A program made the translations under genes and the position numbers. This document shows positions 52,402 through 61,270 of a DNA stretch of 64,000 nt, one piece after another. The stretch covers positions 248,001 through 312,000 of the forward strand of contig CAVQUX010000014.1 of NCBI GenBank assembly GCA_963716925.1, in the 5' to 3' direction. How positions within the stretch are numbered: the first letter of the stretch is position 1; each line of letters begins with the position of its first letter. The stretch is from DAISKN01 sp963716925 (GTDB lineage Bacteria; Acidobacteriota; Vicinamibacteria; Marinacidobacterales; SMYC01). Below the pieces are notes generated by a model. The model did no database searches. It had not been told where the DNA came from and worked only from the letters and a program-made list of their open reading frames with translations.

Positions 52402-54335
52402 GCGAGCCCATCATCGACACCTCGAAGATGTCCGAGGCGAAGCGCGCAGCGTTCGAGCTCACGGAGTCGTCGCGCGAAGGACACTGGGAGTACCCGACCT
52501 TCGCCGGAGCGCTCTTCATGGGCGAGCTCCCGCTCGAGCTCGTGCACCCCTATCCGGAGCTTCCCGGGGACGTCGACGAGCGGGGCAAACGCTTCCTCGC
52601 GGAGCTCGAGACGTTCCTGCGGGAAAGGGTGGACCCGGACCGGATCGATCGCGAGGGCGAGATTCCCGAGGACGTCATCGACGGCCTGCGCGCCCTCGGC
52701 GCCTTCGGGATCAAGATTCCCCGCGAGTACGGCGGGCTCGGGATGACGCAACAGACCTATACCCGCGCCATGGTCCTTTTCGGAAGCTACTGCGGGAGTC
52801 TCTCGGCGCTGGTATCCGCGCACCAGTCCATCGGCGTTCCCCAGCCTCTTCTCCTCTTCGGGACGGAGGAGCAGAAGAAGAAATTCCTCCCGCGGGTGGC
52901 GGCGGGCGAGATCTCGGCCTTCGCCCTCACCGAGCGCGGAGTCGGCTCCGATCCCGCGCGAATGGAGACCCATGCCGAGCCGACCGACGACGGAAAGCAT
53001 TTCATCCTCAACGGCGAGAAGATCTGGTGCACCAACGGCACCCGCGCCGGGCTCCTGGTGGTGATGGCGAAGACCCCTCCCAAGGTCGTCAACGGCCGGA
53101 GCCGCGATCAGGTGACGGCGTTCATCGTCGAGACCTCGACTCCCGGAGTCGAAGTGGTGCACCGCTCGCGCTTCATGGGGCTGCGCGCGCTCTTCAACGG
53201 CGTCCTTCGGTTCACCAACGTGAAAGTGCCGCGCGAGAACATCCTCGCCGCCGAGGGCAAGGGACTACGGGTCGCACTCACGACGCTCAACACCGGGCGC
53301 ATCACCCTTCCCGCGACCTGCATCGGTCTCGGAAAGCGCTCGCTCGAGATGGCGAAGCGCTGGGCGAACGAACGCGAGCAGTGGGGCGCCCCCATCGGAA
53401 AGCACGCGGCGATCGCCGACAAGATCGCTCGCATCGCCTCCACCACCTTCGCCGTCGAAGCCATGACGTTACTGACCTCTTCGCTCGTCGACCGGCATAA
53501 GACCGACATTCGCGTCGAGGCCGCGATGGCCAAGATGTACGGAACCGAAGCCGCCTGGCACATCGTCGACGAGACGATGCAGATTCTCGGCGGACGCGGC
53601 TACGAGACGGCGGACTCTCTCCGCGCCCGCGGGGAGAGACCCGTCTACATCGAGCGCGCGATGCGGGATGCGCGCATCAACCGGATCTTCGAGGGCTCGA
53701 CCGAGATCATGCATCTGTTCATCGCCCGCGAGGCCATGGACCCGCACCTCAAGATCGCGGGCGAGGCGATGAACGCGAGGCTTCCCTGGTCGCGTCGCCT
53801 CCGAAGCGCCCTCAAGGCCGGGCTCTTCTACGCCACCTGGTACCCGAAGACGTTTCTTCCGGCGATGGTCGCGACCGAGGGCATGGACCGGGATCTCTCG
53901 GCCCACGTCCGCTACGCCGCCCGCACCAGCAAGAAGCTCGCGCGGAAGATGTTCCACGCGATGGTGAAGCACGGCCCCAAGCTCGAGCGCGAGCAGATGC
54001 TCCTCGGGCGATTCGTCGACGTCGGTACCGAGCTCTTCGCGCAGGTGGCCTCGGCGACGAGGGCGCAGGCGCTCCTCAACGAAGGTCGCGACCGCAAGGA
54101 CGTCCTCGCGCTCGTCGAGCACTTCTGCGCCAACTCGCGCCTGCGAATCGAGGAGGCCTTCCGGGGGGTCGCGAACAACGCCGATCGCATGGGCTACCGC
54201 CTGGCGCAATCGATTCTCGCGGACTCGTCCGCTTTCCTCTACGAAGGCATCGTGCGGAAGGAGCTCGAGGAAGCCGCGGCCGAGACGATCGCCGCCGAGG
54301 AGCCCGTCCGCGAGCTCGCCCGCGCTCGCGCCTGA
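52398..54335 (+). CDS. Acyl-CoA dehydrogenase, long VLCAD-like form
   Basis: A 645-aa flavoprotein, about 250 residues longer than short-chain ACADs. The core (residues 60-460) shows FALTERGVGSDPARM, WCTNG, AWHIVDETMQILGGRGYE and the catalytic Glu432 in RIFEGSTEIM. The C-terminal extension (residues 460-645) is helical, as in very-long-chain and ACAD9-type enzymes that bind membranes. It performs the first step of fatty-acid beta-oxidation with FAD. ATG 52398 follows AAGGAGAAAAGGG. It is the third gene of the SDR-TetR-ACAD unit. Confidence 0.92.
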   Translation: MSEPIIDTSKMSEAKRAAFELTESSREGHWEYPTFAGALFMGELPLELVHPYPELPGDVDERGKRFLAELETFLRERVDPDRIDREGEIPEDVIDGLRALGAFGIKIPREYGGLGMTQQTYTRAMVLFGSYCGSLSALVSAHQSIGVPQPLLLFGTEEQKKKFLPRVAAGEISAFALTERGVGSDPARMETHAEPTDDGKHFILNGEKIWCTNGTRAGLLVVMAKTPPKVVNGRSRDQVTAFIVETSTPGVEVVHRSRFMGLRALFNGVLRFTNVKVPRENILAAEGKGLRVALTTLNTGRITLPATCIGLGKRSLEMAKRWANEREQWGAPIGKHAAIADKIARIASTTFAVEAMTLLTSSLVDRHKTDIRVEAAMAKMYGTEAAWHIVDETMQILGGRGYETADSLRARGERPVYIERAMRDARINRIFEGSTEIMHLFIAREAMDPHLKIAGEAMNARLPWSRRLRSALKAGLFYATWYPKTFLPAMVATEGMDRDLSAHVRYAARTSKKLARKMFHAMVKHGPKLEREQMLLGRFVDVGTELFAQVASATRAQALLNEGRDRKDVLALVEHFCANSRLRIEEAFRGVANNADRMGYRLAQSILADSSAFLYEGIVRKELEEAAAETIAAEEPVRELARARA

Positions 54336-54400
54336 AACGCGGAGCGGACTTGCGGCGCGAAGCCCGGTTGGATATCCTTGGTGCTCCCTAAGGGGCGCTT

Positions 54401-54477
54401 GCGCCTGTAGCTCAGATGGATAGAGCGTCTGCCTCCGGAGCAGAAGGTCAGAGGTTCGAATCCTCTCAGGCGTACCA
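54401..54477 (+). tRNA. tRNA-Arg (anticodon CCG), CCA encoded
   Basis: Full cloverleaf: acceptor GCGCCTG pairs with CAGGCGT (terminal G-U), D arm GCTC..GAGC, anticodon stem TCTGC/GCAGA around loop CTCCGGA (anticodon CCG), T arm GAGG-TTCGAAT-CCTC with one further pair, then A and encoded CCA. It reads CGG codons. It lies 65 bases after the acyl-CoA dehydrogenase gene and 9 bases before tRNA-Lys. Confidence 0.96.
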
Positions 54478-54486
54478 GCCAGAAGT

Positions 54487-54562
54487 GGGCCGCTAGCTCA
54501 ATTGGCAGAGCAACAGACTCTTAATCTGTAGGTTGAAGGTTCGATTCCTTCGCGGCTCACCA
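54487..54562 (+). tRNA. tRNA-Lys (anticodon CTT), CCA encoded
   Basis: Acceptor GGGCCGC pairs with GCGGCTC, D arm GCTC..GAGC, anticodon stem ACAGA/TCTGT around loop CTCTTAA (anticodon CTT), T arm GAAGG-TTCGATT-CCTTC, then A and CCA. It reads AAG codons and is probably co-transcribed with the preceding tRNA-Arg. Confidence 0.96.
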
Positions 54563-54580
54563 GCTCAACTCCAAGGCAAA

Positions 54581-54605
54581 AGCCGCCTGACCCTTTCAGG
54601 CGGCT
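54581..54605 (+). terminator. Terminator-like hairpin after the tRNA pair
   Basis: AGCCGCCTGA (54581-54590), five bases, then TCAGGCGGCT (54596-54605): a perfect 10-bp G+C-rich stem 18 bases after tRNA-Lys. No T-run follows, so termination may be weak; it also faces the convergent DUF3455 gene. Confidence 0.6.
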
Positions 54606-54664
54606 CTCGACTCACTCCAGTCGCGGCAGGCCGCGTCCCCGCTGGCGGCCTACCGCGAGAGTCG

Positions 54665-55303
54665 CTAGTTGGCTTTCCGGTAGAAGAAGTAATCGGCGGT
54701 GTAGGGCACAAAGGCCTTGTTGCCCAGGTCCTTTGGGCGGGCGCAACCCGTCGACGGCGCTGCCCCTCCCACGGTATTCAATCGTTGAATGAAGGTGGTT
54801 CGCGAAAGGTTGGCGCCCCCGGTCGGTCCCTCCTGGGTTCCAACCTCCTCGATCAAGAGCCAGGGAATGGCTCCCGGCGCGACGAAGCTCGGATCCGAGG
54901 AGGAAGCGATCGCTCGGCCCCAGACGGTGCTCGTGTCCCCTGAGTCCTGCCATGCGGCACGCACGGTGCCGTTCTCGACAGGGTTGGGGCTGAAGAAGTG
55001 AGTGGTGATCTGCTCTCCCTCCTCGCTGAACAACGTGGCCTCGGGTGTAAACAATGTCCAGGCGACGTGAAAGATCGACGGTGAAGGCAGGCAAACGTAG
55101 TTCTGTGTGCCGACGGCGTGACCCATGAGGTAAGCCTCGTTCCCCGCCTCCACCTCGAGCTCGGCGGGCACGGGCGGCGGCGTGACGTCGTCGGCGAGAG
55201 CTCTTTGGCTCAGCGCAACGGCGAGAGACATGGCGAGAGCGATGAGGCACGCGACGAGCCGGAAGCCCCGCGCGGTCTGCTCTCCTGTGTTCGAGTTCTT
55301 CAT
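54665..55303 (-). CDS. DUF3455 domain exported protein
   Basis: A 212-aa protein with a signal peptide (hydrophobic core LVACLIALAMSLAVAL, cleavage after ALA near residue 37). The rest follows the DUF3455 pattern: VPAELEVEAGNEAY, a GTQNYVC block, WTLFTPEATLF, NGTVRAAW, AIPWLLIEEV, TFIQRLNTVGG and a final VPYTADYFFYR. The family is secreted and of unknown function, often in soil bacteria and fungi. It is divergent from the subtilase gene across a 484-base spacer. Confidence 0.85.
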   Translation of the reverse strand: MKNSNTGEQTARGFRLVACLIALAMSLAVALSQRALADDVTPPPVPAELEVEAGNEAYLMGHAVGTQNYVCLPSPSIFHVAWTLFTPEATLFSEEGEQITTHFFSPNPVENGTVRAAWQDSGDTSTVWGRAIASSSDPSFVAPGAIPWLLIEEVGTQEGPTGGANLSRTTFIQRLNTVGGAAPSTGCARPKDLGNKAFVPYTADYFFYRKAN

Positions 55304-55787
55304 TTACTTTCTCCCTTTTCTTGTTGAGAACGAGTTCCTGGAGAGCCTCTCGGCTCGCGGGCGTGAAGACGCTTCTCTTGCTCCGCCCATTCACCGCGGG
55401 ACTCCGTCGAGCGCTGCGGGAATCGCAGACGCTTCCCTGCATTCACGTGAGTCTCCGGCCATCCGCGAATCTTCCGCGATGACCGGCACTCGATCGGTCG
55501 CGAGCACCTCCCGTTCGAATCAATACGCGGCGGGCCTGTCGTACCCGCCATCGACGAACCCGGGCTTCGACCTTGCGGGGGGTTCGCACTATTGACGTTG
55601 GGTTTTGACCCCGGGCGCCCTCCACGACACCCCTTGCGCTCCAGGATAACTCCCGGCGGATCAGCTAAATGCGCGCCTTTCCCCAAGTGGGGTAGACGGC
55701 ACACGAATTGCACCCCAACCCCCGGGCCCCCCCGCCTATGCCCGAATCGTCGGAGACCGGTTCGGGAAGAAAGGGCACAGTTCCCAA
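55304..55787. other. 484-base intergenic region without a supported gene
   Basis: Between the divergent DUF3455 and subtilase genes only shadow frames occur. Apart from the sigma-54 site at 55697-55712 and a CCCCAAGTGGGG palindrome at 55681-55692 just upstream of it, I see no RNA gene, repeat or ORF. Confidence 0.6.
55697..55712 (+). promoter_or_regulatory. Sigma-54 (-24/-12) promoter before the subtilase gene
   Basis: CGGCAC-N5-TTGCA matches the sigma-54 consensus except for the first T, with correct GG-N10-GC spacing. It shares the CGAATTGC core with the PEP-CTERM promoter at 33747. The ATG of the subtilase follows 75 bases downstream. The CCCCAAGTGGGG palindrome lies directly upstream. 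Confidence 0.65.
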
Positions 55788-57476
55788 ATGAATGTGCGGG
55801 GCACCATTCTCTTCTTTCGCACCTCTGCCGCGGCCTTTGGACTCCTCGCCGCTGCCGTCATCGGGGCGAGCGCGAACGAGTCGACGACCGAAGTAATCCT
55901 TCAGGCGCGGAGCGTCGAGGAGGCGGAGCGCATCGTCCAGCAGGTCGGCGGCACGATGACGGACCGCCTCGCCATCATCGAAGCCGTGGCGGCCGAGCTG
56001 TCGGCGGCCCAGGTTCGGCGGATCGAGACCACGTATCCGTCGGCGCGCGTCTACTCCGACTATCCGGTCAGCCTGTCCTTCTCATCCGGCTCATCCGGCC
56101 GTAACGGCGTCTCGAATGCGGCGAGGGGCAGGCGCGATTGCGAGGAACGCAAACCGGAGTCCAACTATCCCACGCTGATCGGCGCCCACCGGCTCCACGA
56201 ACGCGGCATCACCGGAGAGGGGATCACCGTCGCCGTGGTCGATACCGGTCTTTCTCCCCTCGACGGCCTGACGCGGAATTCAGCGGACGACCCCCGGGTC
56301 CTGGCGCAGTACGACGCCATCGAGGATCGGGAGAACGGCTCCGCACCGAGGCGACTCTGGGCGAACGATTCGAACGGCCACGGAACGCACGTGGTGAGCG
56401 TGATGATGAGCTCGCTCACCTCGTGCGGGAGCAGGTTCAACGGAATTGCGCCCGGGGCCGATCTCGTCTCCGTCCGCGCTCTCGACGCGAACGGCGCCGG
56501 GCGCTACATCGACGTGATTCGCGGCATCGGCTGGGTGGTCGAACACCGGAGCGAGTACGGAATTCGCGTCTTGAGCCTGGCCTTCAGTGCCGTTCCCCAG
56601 TCGCACTACTGGGATGACCCCGTCAACCAGGCGGCGATGCGGGCATGGCAGGCGGGAATCGTCGTCGTCACCTCCGCGGGCAACCGGGGCCCGGGGCCCA
56701 TGACGATCGGGGTTCCCGGCAACACCCCCTACGTCATCACCGTGGGAGCCATTTCCGACAACGACACCCCCGGGACGCGAAGCGACGACTTCGTCACCAG
56801 GTTCTCCTCGACGGGCCCGACGGTGGAAGGCTTCGTGAAACCCGAGCTCGTCGCCCCCGGCGCTCACATGCTGGGGCTCATGTCGCCCCACTCGCTTCTG
56901 GCCATGACCTATCCCCAGTTTCACGTACGCGGGTCGTACTACTCGCTCTCGGGAACGTCTCAGGCCTCCGCCGTTGTGGTCGGAACGGCAGCGCTTCTTC
57001 TCCAGGACGAACCGTGGCTCACTCCGGACGAAGTCAAATCGAGATTGATGGGCACGGCCGACCCGGCTTTCACGAACGACTCGACGCTCGCGTTCAGTTT
57101 GTTCCAGCAGGGAGCGGGACGAGTGGACGCTTACGGGGCGGTTCATCGGGAGGTTCCCGCGATCGCCAACCTCGGTCTGGACGTGGAAAAGGACCTCCTG
57201 GGCGTCGAGCACTACGGCGGCCGGGCCAACGTGGACGAGAACGGCAACTACTACATCATGGGACTGGGTGACGATCTCGTCTGGAACGGGGCTTATCTCT
57301 GGAGAGACGCCTATCTCTGGCGCGACGCCTACCTCTGGGCGAACGGGCTCGTTTGGAGCGAAGCCTATCTCTGGCGCGACGCTTACTTGTGGCGCGATGC
57401 CTTCCTGTTTCGTGACGCGTTCCTGTGGAGAAACTTGTTCGACCGGGCGCTCTTCATTCAGATCGAGCGAGAGTAA
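55788..57476 (+). CDS. S8-family subtilisin-like serine peptidase with a Trp-rich hexapeptide-repeat tail
   Basis: A 562-aa exported protease. Signal peptide at about residues 1-30, inhibitor-like prodomain at about 32-90 (VEEAERIVQQVGG), then the subtilase domain: Asp in VAVVDTGLS, His in NGHGTHV and Ser in LSGTSQASAVV, with the oxyanion region SAGNRGPGP. The C-terminus carries eight six-residue units of the AYLWRD type (residues 502-549). Relatives with LW-rich tails exist, but the tail's role is not known; surface attachment or substrate binding is possible. A sigma-54 promoter precedes it. A diguanylate cyclase gene follows after 23 bases. Confidence 0.9.
   Translation: MNVRGTILFFRTSAAAFGLLAAAVIGASANESTTEVILQARSVEEAERIVQQVGGTMTDRLAIIEAVAAELSAAQVRRIETTYPSARVYSDYPVSLSFSSGSSGRNGVSNAARGRRDCEERKPESNYPTLIGAHRLHERGITGEGITVAVVDTGLSPLDGLTRNSADDPRVLAQYDAIEDRENGSAPRRLWANDSNGHGTHVVSVMMSSLTSCGSRFNGIAPGADLVSVRALDANGAGRYIDVIRGIGWVVEHRSEYGIRVLSLAFSAVPQSHYWDDPVNQAAMRAWQAGIVVVTSAGNRGPGPMTIGVPGNTPYVITVGAISDNDTPGTRSDDFVTRFSSTGPTVEGFVKPELVAPGAHMLGLMSPHSLLAMTYPQFHVRGSYYSLSGTSQASAVVVGTAALLLQDEPWLTPDEVKSRLMGTADPAFTNDSTLAFSLFQQGAGRVDAYGAVHREVPAIANLGLDVEKDLLGVEHYGGRANVDENGNYYIMGLGDDLVWNGAYLWRDAYLWRDAYLWANGLVWSEAYLWRDAYLWRDAFLFRDAFLWRNLFDRALFIQIERE
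57291..57434 (+). repeat. Eight-copy 18-base coding repeat (AYLWRD units)
   Basis: Eight consecutive 18-base units encode AYLWRD, AYLWRD, AYLWAN, GLVWSE, AYLWRD, AYLWRD, AFLFRD and AFLWRN. Third positions vary between units, so protein sequence rather than DNA identity is kept, suggesting selection for the aromatic spacing. Confidence 0.85.
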
Positions 57477-57499
57477 AGCTTCGGGCGCACCAAGGAGTC

Positions 57500-60400
57500 A
57501 TGAAAGGGAGCGACTTCCAACCCCGCCGGCTGATTCTTCTGCTCCTCGCGGCCGCCTTCTCCCCTCTCGGGGCTCCTGCAGCGCCTGCCGCGGAGAACCG
57601 CAATCTCCGCTTCACCCGCCTGTCGCTCGAGCAAGGACTCTCTCAGAGCTTCGTCACGTCCATACTGCAGGACGAGACCGGCTTCATGTGGTTCGGGAGC
57701 GAGGACGGTCTGAACCGCTACGACGGCTACGACTTCACCGTCTACAAGTACGACCCTCAGGATCGGACTTCCCTGTCGCACAGCTTCGTCCATGCGGTGT
57801 ACCAGGATCGAGCCGGCTCGCTGTGGATTGGCACGGACCGCGGTCTGAACCGCTGGGACCCGGCCACGGACGGGTTCGAGCGCTTTCAGCACGATCCCTC
57901 CGACCTCGCGAGCCTGAGCAACGACCGCGTCCAGACCATTTTCGAAGACTCCGAGGGGCAGCTCTGGATCGGGACCCACGGCGGATTGAACCGCTTCGAC
58001 CGCTCGTCGGGGAGGTTCACCCGCTACATCCACTCCTCGAACAATCCCACGAGCTTGAGCGCCGACGGCGTCTGGTGCCTGTACGAGGACCGTGAACGGA
58101 ATTTCTGGGTGGGAACGACCGGAGGTGGACTCAATCGCTTCGATGGCATGACGGGGTTCTTCGTTCAGTACCGCTCCGATCCGACGGACCCCACGAGCCT
58201 GAGCCACGACGACGTGCGGGCGCTCTACGAGGACGAGGAGGGAAGGCTTTGGGTCGCGACCTACGGAGGGGGCTTGAACCTCCTGGACCGGGACAGCGGC
58301 AGATTTCGCCATCTGCGTCACGACCCCAGGAAGTCCAACAGCCTGAGCGACGACCGGGTGAACGCCATCCTGAAGGACGACGCCGGCAGGTTGTGGGTGG
58401 GCACGGAAGCGGGACTCGACGAATGGCGCAACGCGGCGAGCGATTTCGTGCGGCACCGCCATGACCCGTCCGACTTCGCAACCTTGAGCAACGACCTCGT
58501 GCGCTCCCTCTACCAGGACCGAGGCGGAGTGCTTTGGGTCGGAACCAGGGTCGGGGGAATCAACAAGCGCAACACCTCGAGCGCCGCCTTCTCACACTTC
58601 AAGCACGATCCGGAATCGCCTTCCAGCTTGAGCAGCCCCGTGGTGACTTCGTTCCACGAAGACGGTGACGGAACCCTCTGGGTGGGGACGTTCGGCGGAG
58701 GGCTCGATCACTTCGACCCGGAAACGGGCCGGTTCGCGCACCTTCGCCACAATCCCGCCGACCCCGGGACTCTCGCGAGCGATCGGGTGATGGCGCTTCT
58801 CGTCGACCGGACCGGGTCCCTCTGGATCGGCACGATGGATGCCGGCCTGGACCGATTGGCGCCCGGCAGCGACCGCTTCAAGCACTACGCTCACGACCCG
58901 AACGACGAAGCCGCTCTCGGAGAGAGCGGGGTCACCTCCCTCTTCGAGGACAGCGACGGGTCGATCTGGGTCGGGACGTTCGGCGGCGGCCTTCACCGAA
59001 TCTCGGCGGGCTCCGATCGCTTCGTGCGCTACACCCACGATCCGTCCTCCAGTAACAGCTTGAGCTCCGACTTCGTGACCTCGATCCACGAGGACGGCGA
59101 CGGTTGGCTCTGGGTTGGCACCGAGGGCGGGGGGCTGAACCGGTGCGACCGGAGCACCGGGACCTGCGCGCACTTTCGCCATGACGCCGCCGACGCGAGC
59201 TCGCTGAGTACCGACGTCGTCTGGTCGATTCACGAGGATCGCTCCGGGGTGCTCTGGATCGGAACCCAGGGCGGAGGGCTGAACCGAGTCACAGGTCACA
59301 CGGGAACGCCGCAGGAGATCCGGTTCGAGTCCTACACCGAGCGAGATGGGCTTCCCAACAACTTCGTTTACGGAATCCTGGAAGACGGGGCGGGCCGCCT
59401 GTGGCTCAGCACCAACCGCGGGCTCTCACGCTTCGATCCCGCGTCCGAGTCTTTCAAGAACTTCGACACCTCCCACGGGCTCCAGAGCAACGAGTTCAAC
59501 TTCGGCGCCTACTACCAGACCTCCTCCGGGGAATTGCTCTTCGGAGGCATCAACGGGTTCAACCTCTTCGATCCCGATGAGGTTCCGGAGAACAGGCACG
59601 TACCTCCGGTGGTGCTCACCAAGGTCCTGAAGCTCGACAAACCGGCGCGGCTCTCGCAGGCGGTGTGGCGAACGGAGGAGCTGCGCCTCGATTACGACGA
59701 TTACGTGGCGTCCTTCGAGTTCGCCGCCCTCGACTACACCGCGCCCGAGGCGAACCGCTACGCCTACAAGCTCGAAGGCTTCAGTCGGGACTGGATCGAC
59801 CTCGGCGAGTTCCGCCGGGTGAGCTTCACCAACCTCGACCCGGGGCATTACGTGCTTCGGGTGAAGGGGTCGAACAACGAGGGCGTCTGGAACGAAGCGG
59901 GAGTTTCCCTGTCCGTCGACGTCGTTCCTCCGCCGTGGAGGACGTGGTGGGCCTACGCCATTTACGGCCTGTTCTTCGCCGGCGCCTGCCACCATTACGC
60001 GCGGCGGCACAAGCGACGGCTGGCGAGGGAAGCGGAGTATACGCGCCGGCTCGAGGAGGAGGTCGCTCAGCGAACGAAGGAGCTGGCCAGCGGCTGCGAG
60101 GAGCTGGCCAAGCTGAACCAGAGGCTCGAGGAAGCGAGCATGGCGGACTCCCTCACCGGTCTTCGCAACCGCAGGTACGTCATCGACAACATCGAGCGGG
60201 AGATATCGGCCACCTTGAGGCCTTACGACAGCAGGAATGACAGCGGCGCCCCCAGGAGAAGTCTGGTGCTGCTCATGCTGGACCTGGACGGCTACAAGCA
60301 GATCAACGATCGCCATGGACACGACGTCGGGGATCGGGTCCTCATCCAGATGCGCCTCATTCTGGAGGAGGCCTGTCGCACCTCCGACATCCTCGCGCGA

Positions 60401-60832
60401 TGGGGTGGTGACGAGTTCCTGGTCATCGGGCAGGTGTCGGAGCAGAAGCACTCGCGCATCCTCGCCGAGAGGATCCACCAGATGGTTCGCGAATTTGCGT
60501 TCGGCCCCGAAGGCGGACCCGAGCTGCGCATGACCTGCTCCATCGGCTTCGCCTGTTTTCCCTTCTTTCCGGCGAAGCCGTCCCTCGTGAGCTGGAAGCA
60601 GGTGCTCACCATCGCCGACCGCGCGCTGTACATCGCCAAGAACAACGGCCGCGACGGGTGGGTGGGTCTATTCAACAAGGAGAAGGTCTATGGCGGCGAC
60701 TTTCTACAGGCGATGCTGGACGAGCCGGAAAAACTGACGGCGGGCGGCTTCCTGGAAATCGATACGTCGATCCCGAAAGAGCTCGACTGTTCCCTCAAGG
60801 CGATCCAGGTCAGAACCGAGAGGGCGCGCTAG
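57500..60832 (+). CDS. Two-propeller sensor diguanylate cyclase (ligand-binding propellers, Y_Y_Y, GGDEF)
   Basis: A 1110-aa inner-membrane sensor. Signal peptide, then 14 blades with the LWIGT..GGLNR pattern (residues 45-680) forming two seven-bladed propellers, a Y_Y_Y domain (about 745-815), one membrane helix (about 828-846), a coiled coil, and a GGDEF domain with LTGLRNRR, DLDGYKQIND and WGGDEFLV. An RxxD inhibition site lies five residues before GGDEF. It should make c-di-GMP when its periplasmic propellers bind ligand. Such propellers usually drive histidine kinases (HTCS). AAGGAG precedes ATG 57500. Probably co-transcribed with the subtilase. Confidence 0.92.
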   Translation: MKGSDFQPRRLILLLLAAAFSPLGAPAAPAAENRNLRFTRLSLEQGLSQSFVTSILQDETGFMWFGSEDGLNRYDGYDFTVYKYDPQDRTSLSHSFVHAVYQDRAGSLWIGTDRGLNRWDPATDGFERFQHDPSDLASLSNDRVQTIFEDSEGQLWIGTHGGLNRFDRSSGRFTRYIHSSNNPTSLSADGVWCLYEDRERNFWVGTTGGGLNRFDGMTGFFVQYRSDPTDPTSLSHDDVRALYEDEEGRLWVATYGGGLNLLDRDSGRFRHLRHDPRKSNSLSDDRVNAILKDDAGRLWVGTEAGLDEWRNAASDFVRHRHDPSDFATLSNDLVRSLYQDRGGVLWVGTRVGGINKRNTSSAAFSHFKHDPESPSSLSSPVVTSFHEDGDGTLWVGTFGGGLDHFDPETGRFAHLRHNPADPGTLASDRVMALLVDRTGSLWIGTMDAGLDRLAPGSDRFKHYAHDPNDEAALGESGVTSLFEDSDGSIWVGTFGGGLHRISAGSDRFVRYTHDPSSSNSLSSDFVTSIHEDGDGWLWVGTEGGGLNRCDRSTGTCAHFRHDAADASSLSTDVVWSIHEDRSGVLWIGTQGGGLNRVTGHTGTPQEIRFESYTERDGLPNNFVYGILEDGAGRLWLSTNRGLSRFDPASESFKNFDTSHGLQSNEFNFGAYYQTSSGELLFGGINGFNLFDPDEVPENRHVPPVVLTKVLKLDKPARLSQAVWRTEELRLDYDDYVASFEFAALDYTAPEANRYAYKLEGFSRDWIDLGEFRRVSFTNLDPGHYVLRVKGSNNEGVWNEAGVSLSVDVVPPPWRTWWAYAIYGLFFAGACHHYARRHKRRLAREAEYTRRLEEEVAQRTKELASGCEELAKLNQRLEEASMADSLTGLRNRRYVIDNIEREISATLRPYDSRNDSGAPRRSLVLLMLDLDGYKQINDRHGHDVGDRVLIQMRLILEEACRTSDILARWGGDEFLVIGQVSEQKHSRILAERIHQMVREFAFGPEGGPELRMTCSIGFACFPFFPAKPSLVSWKQVLTIADRALYIAKNNGRDGWVGLFNKEKVYGGDFLQAMLDEPEKLTAGGFLEIDTSIPKELDCSLKAIQVRTERAR

Positions 60833-60847
60833 TCGCACGGAAGTGGC

Positions 60848-61270
60848 TCAGCGGGCTTTTCGGGGCCGTGGTGAGCGTCCCCTCGCCTCGTTCTCCGCGA
60901 TGCGGGCTTTGACGAGCTTCTTCACCAGTGCTGCCGGAAGCGGTTTGTCCGGGGGGAAGCGGATCGAGCCCTTGCCCACGGGGAAGCCCTCGAGCTCGGC
61001 GGCGTGGTCCCGCATCACTCCGGTGCTCATGACGAAGAAGCTGCAGTGGCCGGGAAACGCGGCGTAGGCGACGAGGCCGCCATGGTGCTTGAACGTCGGG
61101 ACCTGGTAGCTGATCTCCTCCGTCGCCTCGGGCGCCGCGGACCGGATCGTCTGCCGAAGCTTCAGGAGCGCGGCGCGGGCATCCGCGGGGACGGAGGCGA
61201 GGTAGTGTTCCACGCTTTCCGGTTTCTTCCTCGGAGCTTCCGAGACGCGCCTAGTCTTTCTGGCGACCAT
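60848..61270 (-). CDS. DUF1801 / YdhG-like protein
   Basis: A 140-aa protein with the DUF1801 pattern: SVEHYLASVPADARAALLKL, SAAPEATEEISYQVPTFKHH, AAFPGHCSFFVMS and a basic tail (RGRSPRPRKAR). These small proteins, similar to the frataxin-like YdhG fold, have been linked to iron delivery, but the role is not firmly known. The ATG at 61270 lies inside the end of the AraC frame, which overlaps this gene by 109 bases on the same strand. Confidence 0.85.
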   Translation of the reverse strand: MVARKTRRVSEAPRKKPESVEHYLASVPADARAALLKLRQTIRSAAPEATEEISYQVPTFKHHGGLVAYAAFPGHCSFFVMSTGVMRDHAAELEGFPVGKGSIRFPPDKPLPAALVKKLVKARIAENEARGRSPRPRKAR

